Shown one piece after another: positions 23,580 to 33,755 of a stretch of DNA of 64,000 bases; the stretch's first letter is position 1; each line of letters starts with the position of its first letter. The notes beneath the pieces are model-generated. The model worked only from the letters and a program-made list of their open reading frames with translations. It was not told where the DNA came from and did no database searches. Source of the stretch: Bidens hawaiensis (lineage: Eukaryota; Streptophyta; Magnoliopsida; Asterales; Asteraceae); contig JAIQDT010000061.1 of the NCBI GenBank assembly GCA_021521415.1, positions 4,402,001-4,466,000 on the forward strand, read 5' to 3'. The position numbers and the translations under genes are program-made.

Positions 23580-24504
23580 AAAAAGTTTTGCTACTTTTTT
23601 TTGTATTTACATATATTTGTAGTTATAAAATATAACAAATAGTTACAATGGCAAAACTGATGTTTCATTGTACTTTGTCTTCTCAAAAGTAAAAATATTA
23701 AAAACCATATTTCAACACAACCTAAACTAAAGTAATATTGATTTTCATTTCATCATATCACGCTGGCATTTGTTTTTTTCTCAAACTACACTTGGAACTA
23801 TCCTTAATAGTCAAGTTAGTTTTCCTGATACGACATGTCAAACATCTATATTATTTTTACACTTTAAACTTTCAATCATCCATTTAGCAAATAAACTAGT
23901 AGGTTAACTCGCCGCGATGTGGCAGCGTTTAAGTGACGATTAACCCCCACGTTAACATTAGAAACTTTATATACTAAAACGAAACCTCTACACGCTTTAT
24001 CACAACTACAAAGCAAAAGAAGGTTAAATTTCATAACTGCAAATCAAAGCAAAGTAATAACTTCATTTTCATCAAAGGCTTCGCACCTGAACTGGATTGG
24101 TAAACCTTTTGTAATTCCGCAAGTTCAACCAAATGTTTAAGATAGCTTTCTAAGTAAAACCTCGTTGGTCAGTGTACCATGTACATGAATCTTTAAAGAA
24201 TGGATGAAGGTCATTTAAATTGATCTAACTTTTCTACAGTTGTACATCAGCAACCCAATACATTACTCTAATTAATATGAAATAAAGCAACAAAACCACT
24301 CCAATCACTTTGAAACAAATTCCTTCTCGGTTGACTTAAAGTTGACGAACTTTGAGTTACATTAGCTGAGAAGACAAAGGCATAATCGTGTCAACACTTT
24401 TACGGGTCTATCAAAACACATAAACAGCTATCTTAAATACATAGACTGCATTAAGAACTACATATAATCCAAGATAACAACTAAGCTTATATTTTTTAAC
24501 TCAC
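23580..24504. other. Region with no supported gene; may hold decayed downstream Nudix exons
   Basis: AT-rich DNA. On the minus strand a short open exon-like stretch occurs at about 24100-24155, ending in AAAAG|GTTTAC. I could not match it to the C-terminus of Nudix proteins. Confidence 0.3.
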
Positions 24505-24876
24505 CATTAATACCCATCAAACACCTGTCTCTTCCAATGCTTCACGTGTCATTGCCTCCTCAACAATTTCATCATTATCCCATCCACCCTAAACATAAAA
24601 ATCACCAACAACTAAATAAAACACTAAAGATCATGTTAAAGTATTTTATCTACTCATTATGTTTTGATACAACAATAAACTGTTTTGAAAGTATATGGGA
24701 TTATTTAAACAGACAGTACTTAGTGTCATAGATTTGTCTACATTCGCATAGCATATGGTATATATTTTCAATAATAATTAAAAATTGGTACCTTTTAAAT
24801 GGTCTACTTGTAGAGTTGATAAACAACAACTTCACAATCTTATCAGATTAGCTATGTTAAACCGAAGGGAATGCAC
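24505..24876 (-). pseudogene. Nudix hydrolase remnant, two exons, nonsense codon after the Nudix box
   Basis: Nudix enzymes hydrolyse nucleoside diphosphates linked to other groups. On the minus strand, exon-like 24588-24505 encodes a perfect Nudix box G-x5-E-x7-R-E-U-x-E-E-x-G-U, beginning GGWDNDEIVEEA. It is bounded by TTTAG| and ATG|GTGAGT. Directly after the box is TGA (24519-24517), where plant relatives have arginine (CGA to TGA would explain it). An upstream exon (24876-24792) follows ACGATTAAAACT-side acceptor GTAG| and encodes CIPFG then, after an internal stop and shift, SDKIVKLLFINSTS and RPFK. This corresponds to the GCIPFR and FPK segments of plant NUDT proteins. The phase does not join cleanly. 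Either a pseudogene or a badly damaged gene; the other exons were not found. Confidence 0.72.
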
Positions 24877-26287
24877 CTACGATTAAAACTCAATCAAACA
24901 CAGATAAGATAGGCATCGGTTCAATATGAACCCTAATTTTCATCAACAATCGAAATTTGCGGAAAGAAAATTGGAATCATAAGATGTATATTTAAGTGTA
25001 TTGAAATTTAAGGGGGAATAGTATACCCGATGATGAGTGACAACCGACCTCGTAATGCTGATGAAGGCGACCAGCCGGCGGTCCGTAGCAGATACAACTC
25101 AGCCACTATCCACTGTTGATGTTGTTCCTGTGTGAGGTTTTATAATTAGAATAATCAACAGATTTTTAGCAAAAGCACATAAAATTTTAAAGAATGAACA
25201 TGATTTGCATATATATTTCAGAAGTAACAAATTGGGTTGTACCTTTTCGTGTTCATCTTGAGCCTGCTGTCGATTGATTAAACCCTAAACGCTTAGTTTG
25301 AGGTGTGATGTAAAGCGAAATAATGCACATGGGCAGACACGTGTAACTCATAACAACACCCAGCTGTGTGGCAACATGCTGCATCAACGTTGTTTGTAAA
25401 CTGAAAGGCACACGTGGGTTGTTTGTCTCCAGTCAATACTAATGATGCATAGGAAAACTCTGTAAGCATATAGTACAGCCTACCATTGCACAAAGCTCTC
25501 GTAAATGTAAATATATAAATATCACTTATATTTCATTGATAGTTGAATGAAGAAGTCAATGATATATTGAGGAAGTAGTATCGTATATTATTAGGGAAAT
25601 ATGGGTTATGAAATGGAAGGAAAAGGATTTCTTTTGCTTGGAAAAGGTGTTGAGTATTGCAACACAACGCAATAGTTGAAAGCATAAAATATGCGATTTT
25701 CCATATTATTGGATGACAAATAATAATCCGTTAATATCCGCCGTCATGCAATAAAGAGTCACGCTAAATCTGTATAAATAAATGTTTAAACGATCTGTTT
25801 ATTTTAAATTAACATAAAAGTGCCAATAAGGCAATAATTCTCATTTCAAGTGGTTGAGGTGAGGCAAAGAATTCATTTTTAGGGAAGGTTTTGGATTTAA
25901 TTCTCACCTTTGACAAAATAGAGGTTCCATTTTGGACTAGAGATTTTCTCATATATAATGAGTTTCCTCCTAAAAGTAGTCGTAGGTATTCGGAGAATTG
26001 AAATGATCGGATAAGCCAGTGGTGATCCAAATAGTGGTTAAAAAAATAACACAAATGTGTATCTTCTCACTAAAATCAAACGACTATAGAAACGGGTCCA
26101 TCCTTCAATATCGACTAGTAATCGTAACTTTGTTAGCCGGTACTTTCATTTGAGACAGGTTATCGACGAATTTTACCAAGAGATTACTGATATCTTGTTA
26201 TTAACAAATTACTCGCAACTTCTGTAAAGTAATCCAAACTAAAAGTTTCCTGCGAATTACGGATGGAATCCGATAATTGTAATCGAG
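24877..26287. other. Intergenic, one weak two-exon coding trace on the minus strand
   Basis: Minus-strand exon-like pieces at about 25290-25243 (donor AAAAG|GTACAA) and from about 25131 down (acceptor CACACAG|) join in frame into a short Gln-rich open sequence ending at a TAA near 25013. No start codon or family is recognised. The rest shows nothing. Confidence 0.25.
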
Positions 26288-26845
26288 GGATAACCCTGAA
26301 ATATTTGTTAGTAACAATAATTAATTTTCTAATAAGTTAAATTAATTTTGTTAAAAATGCCGAAAATTAAAATTTGAAACTTTAAATTTACAAAGTTAAA
26401 CCAAATAAAATATAACTAAAGTAAAGTTAAGGGCAAATTCTCAAAATAGGCCAAATGATGAGAGAGGAACCCAAAATAATCCTTAATTTTTGAAATTTCC
26501 AATAATAATCCCTTCAAATCTTTTGGCCGCGATGCTTTTGATTCTCACCGATGGTTTTCGTCGGATTACCTCTGAAATATTTGTCAGTAACAATAATTAA
26601 TTTTCTAATAAGTTAAATTAATTTTGTTAAAAATGCCGGAAAATTAAATTTTGAAACTTTAAATTTACAAAGTTAATCGTAAACCAAATAAAATATAACT
26701 ACAATAAAGTTAAGGCAAATTCCCAAAATAAGCCAAATGATGAGAGAGAAACCCAAAATAATCCTTAATTTTCGAAATTTCCAATAATAATCCCTTCAAA
26801 TCTGTCAGCGGCGATGCTTTTGATTTCTCGCCGATGGTTTTCGTC
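26288..26845. repeat. Direct tandem duplication (about 280 bp) spanning the MULE left end
   Basis: Copy A (26288-26562) and copy B (26563-26845) share flanking DNA, the 9-bp TAAAGTTAA, and the first about 130 bp of the MULE terminal repeat. Period at the TAAAGTTAA site is 283 bp. Differences are scattered, with a small insertion in B. Confidence 0.88.
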
Positions 26846-27094
26846 CACCACTAAAAGTGTGACACGTGTAAAGAGTCTGACGTAATCCGATTGTTTTCTA
26901 TTCTAATCTATCGGCTCTGTTAGTTTTGGTGTGAAAAACGTCTTCACGAAAACCATCTCCTACGTGATGTTTGAACCTGCTTTCATCTCCTCAGTGAGTT
27001 TTCAAAATTCGTCGAATTTTGTGTTTTTTTTTTTAAATTCGTTTGACCAGACGAATTTCAAGTGAATTTCGTCTTTTGATATAAAACCGACAAC

Positions 27095-27200
27095 ATGAAT
27101 TCATCTTCATCTTCTTCATCATGTTCATCCTCATCATCTTTATCTTCTTTTTCATCATCATCTTCTTCATCATCATCATCTTCATCTTCTTCACAAAATC
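27095..27200. repeat. (TCA/TCT)n low-complexity tract
   Basis: Imperfect trinucleotide repeat in the inner left arm of the MULE, mirrored as (GAT/GAA)n at 30390-30425. It reads as poly-serine or poly-acid in different frames; not a gene. Confidence 0.8.
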
Positions 27201-27209
27201 TACCAACAA

Positions 27210-27351
27210 CCCCACACATCCTTCCTCCGTCGCCGCCGCCACCCATCTCCTTCCCCGACAAACTCCGTTTACCTCCGAAGATGAGTGCGGTCTTAGAGTT
27301 CATTGGGGAAAGAGATGGGTGGCGGTGACGGCGGAGGAAGGATGTGTGGGG
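27210..27351. repeat. GC-rich 47-bp inverted repeat hairpin inside the MULE
   Basis: 27210-27256 and 27305-27351 are near-perfect inverses with a 48-bp loop. The arms are CCG/GCC rich, unlike the AT-rich surroundings, so they may be captured or foreign DNA. Confidence 0.8.
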
Positions 27352-27362
27352 ATGTTGATAGA

Positions 27363-30362
27363 TGTAAGACCTCGAAACCCGGGAATCCTACAGTTGGTCA
27401 TCATACCCAAAATTTACAAAAAATTAAACCAAAGCAATTCGTTTTATTAAAGCCAGTTCTGAGTAATAAACATCGGAAATTAATAAGTATCAAAAACCCC
27501 GAAATCGGGGACATGTGCCAAAAAATCAAATATAATAAAATGTTTATTTTATTTGAAGTCCCTGACTAGAAATGCATTCAACCGTCCGGGTAGTCTACAG
27601 CACGTCCAAGCGATAAACTCTAGTCCTTAACATGAAAGTCAAACTAACATACACACAAAATCAGCTTGAGTTGAGTGAGTTCAAGTTTTAGTAAACAAAA
27701 TTCAAAGGTTATATGTATAAAACATTATAGGGAATAATAGATAAACAAATAAATAGATAATCACCAAATAATATATTCCCGGTCGAACGCGCGTACGAGC
27801 CTCCCCACCACGGGATTTAAGAACCCGAGTAATATAATTGACCCGAACGCAATAAGACATAAGCACGTGGCACGAGCCTCTTCACCACGAGATTTAAGAA
27901 CCCGAGTAATATATTTGGGTCGGTCACGGCTTACAAACCTTAACACGTGATACGGGCCTCCCCACCATGGGATTTAAGAACCCGCCCTCGAATTTAAGAA
28001 CCCGAGTAATATACTTCACCCGATCACGGTTTAGTAAACGACGGGCCTCCCCACCTCGAATCACGAGACACGAAGTCAAGGATCCAAGTCATATATTTGA
28101 CCCGCCTTAATGATGATTATGCAACACTGGCCTCCCCACCACGGGATTTAAGAACCCGCCCCGGGATTTAAGAACCCGAGTAATATATTTGGCCCGGCCA
28201 CAATCACCATGCACACACACATCAATAGGCCTAATCACATAAATCTTAGTCACAAGGAACTAATTAATATCAACAATCGTAGGCTATGAGGTAATATATA
28301 TAAGTCCGTCCAAAATATGAACTAAAGTAAGTAGGTCTACTCGTATTCAATTAATACCAGGCATAATAACATCCTCGAGCCTGGACCATAAACATGTAAA
28401 ACCGTTAAGAATTTATGACCAAAACAAGTCCAAAATATTCTAAGGCATAGAATATAGTCCGCACCTAGTTCTATAAATGTACAAATAATAATAAGGCTAT
28501 GAAATGTCATCCAAATAGTTTTAATGAGTAAAATCGAGTAATATTGGTAATAGAGTGTGTATGCTATCCCAAAGCGTAAAAAGAGTTAAAAGGGGAATCA
28601 TGAACTCACCTGACCCAAGTCACGCAATTACCAACGAGTCAGAGAACCTCTAAACAAATCCACAAATCACAAGCCAGTCGGATTGCACACAAAGATTACT
28701 AACTAAATCGTACCAACTCGTTTATCCTACGAGGCGTTCTAACATGATTTGATTGACCTAAAGCCTCATCCATACCAATTCCAATTACATCAGCCTCCGA
28801 GGCCTTGTTTTACCAAAACCACCCTTAGTTAATTCCGGAGACAATGGATTTCCAAACTACACCCGAAAGTTGTTAATTGTATCGAATATGCGCGTTAACA
28901 AGTCGTTTAAGTACTTATCAACCAACTCAGCCCCGTGTGGATAAATTTCAGTATAACTACGGCCAACAAGTCCACATGACACTTCACGAGTTGAATGGGT
29001 CGGCAATTCACTTATACAACGCACAAACTACCAATTAATCGCGAATTTGCGTTGTACCGACCCGTTTGAGCAACCGACAACCAATTCAGCCCCATTAACA
29101 TAAAAATTAAGTTTTTCACAGCCCGTACATCATATCGAGGCTAAAAATCTTAATTGGTTGTTAATCCCCTCAAACAACGCGCGAATCGCAACAAACAACA
29201 ATCTAGACAACCGAAATCCTAGTTTTCAATCTCTCGACAATTGACCAATTAAACTAACTTCATTACTCACAGTAATAAAGTATGATATACATGACATACC
29301 TAGGAAGATGGCGGAGCAAAACCTTACTTCAAACAACCCCGAAAAGAACCTAAATTGGACAGCCATCGGTTAAGCCTAAAACGAACGAATCGTTCAATAA
29401 CGAGTCTAACATGCAGATTTTAGCATGCAAAGATGTATTTTATTACATAGGAAAAGCATAGAAAGAAATTATGAAATTTTTACTAGAGTTTCATAAATAA
29501 CTTAGGGTTCTAAAAATATTTTTGTTACATTTTTACAGTGGACACAAAAATCATAAAAATTCACCAAACACACAAAGGTACGTGCAGCTATTGCATTACG
29601 CAACAAAAGGGTTTTGTTTGTTTAAAAATCAATAGCAAACCAAATTAAACTATTCCAATTGTGTTGGAATCCTAACTCAAAATTTGAAGTTTCAGAAGTG
29701 GAACCAACCAATTTGGACATGTCAAAAAAGAGTTATTATGTCGGTAAGACAGACCAGAATTTAACTCCCCGCATCATCTTTGATAAACGTTTTTATAAAA
29801 TAATAAAAATCATTCAAATCTCGTCCAAAAATTACAAATTTTACCTTTCTGGAAACTAGACTCAAAGTAGAACATCATAGAAATAAGAATCGATCAAAAA
29901 CAATCAATTATCATCGAGTTACAGACCAAACAATAAACAAGTACGGATATGTCAGAAACTGTTATAATCAAAACTCAAACCCGAACATGTTTATGGAATA
30001 TCTAGGGTTCAATAAAAGGTTTTAATGGTTAAAAAGACTTAAATTGATATAATACTAACCTTGAATTAAAGTTTTGCACCTTGGGATTGGTTGGAAAAAG
30101 AAAAAAAAAACTGGAGTTGTGGCTGCTACACTACAACGACCGGATAGAAGAGAGAAGAGAGGTAAGGTTAGGGTTTAATAATATAATTTTACATTTTAGG
30201 TTCCCCAAGTTATAAAACGTAACGTCTTGGATCAAAAGTTAAATAAGTAGGCTTACAAGAACAACTAGGAGGTCCCTGAAGAATGCCAAATCGATTCCAG
30301 CTAAAATAAACAAACTTTACAAGGCTAACTATCTTATTTACGAAATTTATGGGTGTTATAGC
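27363..30362 (+). repeat. Putative 3.0-kb solo LTR inside the MULE
   Basis: It starts TGTAAGACC and ends GGGTGTTATA, an imperfect inverted terminus typical of gypsy-type LTRs with the final CA changed to TA. It cleanly separates the two MULE halves. Flanking pentamers ATAGA and GCAGA match only in part, so the target duplication is not secure. No coding region, primer site or polypurine tract is recognised inside. Orientation is not certain. Confidence 0.6.
27779..28202. repeat. Five diverged 77-89-bp tandem repeats within the solo LTR
   Basis: Units begin near 27797, 27874, 27953, 28042 and 28129. Each carries GCCTCCCCACC, GGATTTAAGAACCCG and GAGTAATATA. Two units have a doubled AAGAACCCG segment. 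Not CRISPR: repeats are long, diverged, have no spacers and lie in plant DNA. Confidence 0.85.
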
Positions 30363-30794
30363 AGATTATGTGAAGATTATGTGAAAAAGATGAAGATGAT
30401 GGAGAAGATGATGAAGATGAAATCATGTGAGTTTTATGTCAAAAGATGAAATTCACATGACATTCGTCTGGTTAAATGAATTTAAAAAAAAACATGGTTT
30501 TTGACATTTTTGGAAAACTAACGGAGGAGATAAAAGCATGACCAAACATCACAAACGTGATAGTTTTCGTAGAGACGGTTTTGCTACAAAAACTCACGAG
30601 ACCGATGGATTTGGTTAGAAAATTCGCGGGTGGGGTCAGACTTTTTACACACATCAGTTTATTAGTGGCTAACCAAATTCATCGGCTTCGTGAGTTTTGG
30701 TATGTTGGATTATTATTGGAAAATTTTCAAAGTTTAGCCTATTTTGAGATTCTCTCCTATTTTAACCTATTTTGAGAATTTGTCCTAAAGTTAA

Positions 30795-31415
30795 ATACAA
30801 AATATTTGTTTGCAAGATATAAATTCTAAAAGCTTAAGTTTGCGATTATTCTCCATCGTCCTCCTTCAGTTGTCTCCAGTTCTCTTCTATTCAGTTCCGA
30901 AGCTTCTTATACCGGCGCGCCCGTTCTCTCACATTATCTAAAGTAAATGTATACATTTGATAGAGGCGAGAAGTGTAAGATCTCATAGTGATGAAAGTAC
31001 CGCAGTCGCCCGTAATCGTGTAATAGTGATCGACAATGGTCCCAAAGCCGAAGAGGTGTCCCTTCTTCTAGCATCCAACACTCTCATTCCACATTTGTGG
31101 TTGTGTGGGTCATCAACATGTGTCGTCGAGAGGTAGGGGCTAGTATATCTTGGACTTATCTTGATATATACGTCATCTACTCTTTATATTGTTGGGCCTT
31201 GATGGAGCTTGCTATGTGATTGCAAGTTGTTTAGGTTAAGTAAACTCACTTCGAGTCATAACAAGTGAATTTGGGCACACTTACATATACTCGTGGCCCG
31301 TGGGTGTGGTTAAGGTTACAAAGTCAAATGCAGTTATGGAAAAGTAATTAACTTCATTAAATTTCAACGTCTTACAAATAAGTTTCATTGCATATTACAT
31401 CTACCTCTATCTATA
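30795..31415. other. No recognisable gene
   Basis: Between the MULE and a Helitron; mixed unique-looking DNA, nothing supported. Confidence 0.5.
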
Positions 31416-32126
31416 TCTATACTAATAAATAAAAATAATGATGATGATGTGTCCTAACCACATTTAATCTTAAATTGAATTTTTCTTTTATTTTTTAATT
31501 TCAACTCTTCTTAATCTATGTTATCCATGGGTTATGGGTTTAAAGTATGACCAATTAGTTGTAACCAATATGAAAAAAAAACGTATTTAATGTAATTTAA
31601 ATAACAATAACTTTTACTAACCCATTGCATCTAATTTTAATAATAGATATAGAAAATTTGACCATAATTTCTTAAAAAAACATATAAACCATTGAATATC
31701 TATAATAAATTTAAAATCAAGAAGTGAATTATTAAATTAGTTAAATAGTGATTTATGAACCATTACATTAAAATAATTAGTGATTATGTTTATAATGATG
31801 TTTAGTTATGTGTGTGCTTCAAATTTCATTGAATAAATACAATATTTATAATCTTATAATTTGTAAAATACTATTTAACTTACATTCGTAGTGATCATAT
31901 AAAACATTTTTAATATGTTTAAGTACCAATAACTGATTTTATGTCATCTTAAAACGTTATTTCAATCTTAAGAAAATATAAAATTTAAATATGTAGCATT
32001 TGAAGTGTGTGTGATTATATTAAAATTAATCTATTAATTCAAAAGAAATCCCTAAATTACGTATGATTAAATATCTAAATTTCGGTTATTGAAAAATCCA
32101 ATATAATACACGGGTCAAAAAGCTAG
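31416..32126 (+). mobile_element. Non-autonomous Helitron
   Basis: The 5' end TCTATACTAATAAATAAA follows an A (31415). The 3' end ACACGGGTCAAAAAGCTAG is followed by T (32127), matching Helitron TC...CTRR insertion between A and T. The 3' hairpin is weak because its left arm has decayed. No Rep/helicase ORF, 711 bp, AT-rich. Confidence 0.65.
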
Positions 32127-32195
32127 TTTTCAAATATTACAAATTAAAATAATCGTTCGTGCATCATCACACCAACTTACAAAGGCAGGGGGTTT

Positions 32196-32900
32196 CACTA
32201 GGGACAAGAAAGCAGTCGTAGTTCTCGTTTACCAACGAAAGTAAATGGCCATCGCCATTTTTAGGTTGATTGATGTTAGATTGTCATTATTGGTAGAATA
32301 TCAATGTCGCTTGTAAACATAATTACCAATGGATTACCAACGGATGACAAGAACTAAAAAGTTAGAATGAGCTCGACTTGCAAAAATTTTGACAACTGAT
32401 TCGTGACGGACACCGACAGTTATGCCGTCACTAAATGTACCCCAACCCAAACGACAAAAGCTATTTATTAGAGACTGTCGGTATTTGTCGCCACAAATCA
32501 CCGAAAGGATGTATTTTGTTAATCAGTCGGTAATTACGTACACAATACCGACGAAAATATTAAATTAGAATTTTTATTTTTATTTTTTTACATTTTTTGT
32601 TTAGTATTTTGCAAGTTTGTGTATATTAGTCCGTATACTTTTAAATATGTATGATCGACATCATAAATCCATGGATAACGGAATGCACATGGGTACAGAT
32701 ATTAGTTTTCGTGTTAACATAATTATAAATTGCAGGTGCACGTACAATGATCATCACTGTTATTATAAAATTGCAATTCAAATATATTATCTTGCTGGAA
32801 ATATTATTTATATATTTATCAAGTATTCAGTTTTTAAAATTATTATATATAATAATTAGTAAGTTTGGCGACATAAACGTTGTCTCACGTGATTTGTCGG
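32196..32900 (+). mobile_element. Possible CACTA (En/Spm) subterminal region
   Basis: A CACTAGGGACAAG start at 32196 is followed by several GTCGGT/ACCGAC-like motifs (32410-32560), as in CACTA subterminal repeats. No matching inverted end was found, so this is tentative. Confidence 0.3.
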
Positions 32901-32984
32901 TCTTTTTATTTGTTTTTTTATTTTAAATTCGTGTCGGTTCGCTGTCGTAAAATACGGGATTTTTTTACCATTGATACCGTCAAA

Positions 32985-33755
32985 CTATTCCCGCCAAATT
33001 CGCGTTAGCTCGCGATCGCAACCTAAGGTTTTTTTTCCCGCGAGTTTTTTTTGTCCATCAATTCTAGACGAATTCGCGTCAGGTCACGGCCACAACGCGC
33101 ATATATTTTTGGTTTTCGCCACGGTTTTTTTATGTAAATATGTTAATTTGTTGTATTTTGAGTGTTGACGATTAACTTATTGCGTTAATTTCGGTGTCGT
33201 AACCTGATATCAACTGAACTCGTGTCGGTTCACCATCACAACACATGGTTCTCTGCGTACGATTTAGTGCTGACGGCTTCGATTCCGACTGAATTCGCGT
33301 TAGTTCGCAAACGCAACGTGCAGGTTTTTTTATCACTTTTTTTGTCCCTCGATTCCAGAATCAACGAATTCGTATCAGTTCGCAACTACAACGCTCGGTT
33401 TTTTGTTCGCCACGTTTTTAATATATTTTAAATATGTTAAGTTGTTGTATTTGGATGTGGACGTATTTATGGTTTGCTTTATTTTTGGCTTCGTAACTAG
33501 ATACCAATCAAAGTGTTATCGGTTCATAACCGCAACGCATGTTTTGTTTTGTTATGTTAATTTGTTGGATTTTTGCGTTAACAAAGTTAAATTTTTTATT
33601 TTTTTCCGGGTGGAGGGGGGGGGTTATTACTGGTTTCGTAACCCGACACCGATCGAATTCACCTCGACTCGCAGACGCACTGCACGATTTGATAAGTTGT
33701 ACGGGTACGACTGTCAATACATCAGCCCGGCGCAACGCGCCGGGAATCTTCTTAG
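32985..33755 (+). mobile_element. Helitron-type 3' part with internal short repeats
   Basis: At least five diverged copies of AATTCGCGTTAGTTCGCAAACGCAACG (near 32996, 33070, 33220, 33290, 33368) lead to the hairpin CCCGGCGCAACGCGCCGGG (33726-33744) and AATCTTCTTAGT. The end is CTTAG rather than strict CTRR. The 5' end is not identified. Confidence 0.5.

Larger units (their letters stand above)
26431..30785. mobile_element. Long-TIR Mutator-like element (non-autonomous), with nested solo LTR
   Basis: The left end starts GGGCAAATTCTCAAAATAGG and the right end is its inverse, finishing GAATTTGTCC at 30785. TAAAGTTAA flanks both sides (26422-26430 and 30786-30794), a perfect 9-bp target duplication. 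The inverted arms share several hundred bases, down to (ATC)n/(GAT)n rich inner parts. No transposase ORF is seen. About 3 kb of the interior is an inserted LTR, leaving a native element of roughly 1.36 kb including the tandem duplication of its left end. Confidence 0.9.

Noticed and set aside
27095..27328. Open frame with a poly-serine N-terminus
   Set aside because: It is read from the (TCA/TCT)n tract and GC-rich hairpin of the MULE; several frames and both strands stay open for the same reason.
27779..28202. CRISPR-like array
   Set aside because: Units are 77-89 bp, diverged and contiguous, in a plant LTR; no direct-repeat/spacer structure.
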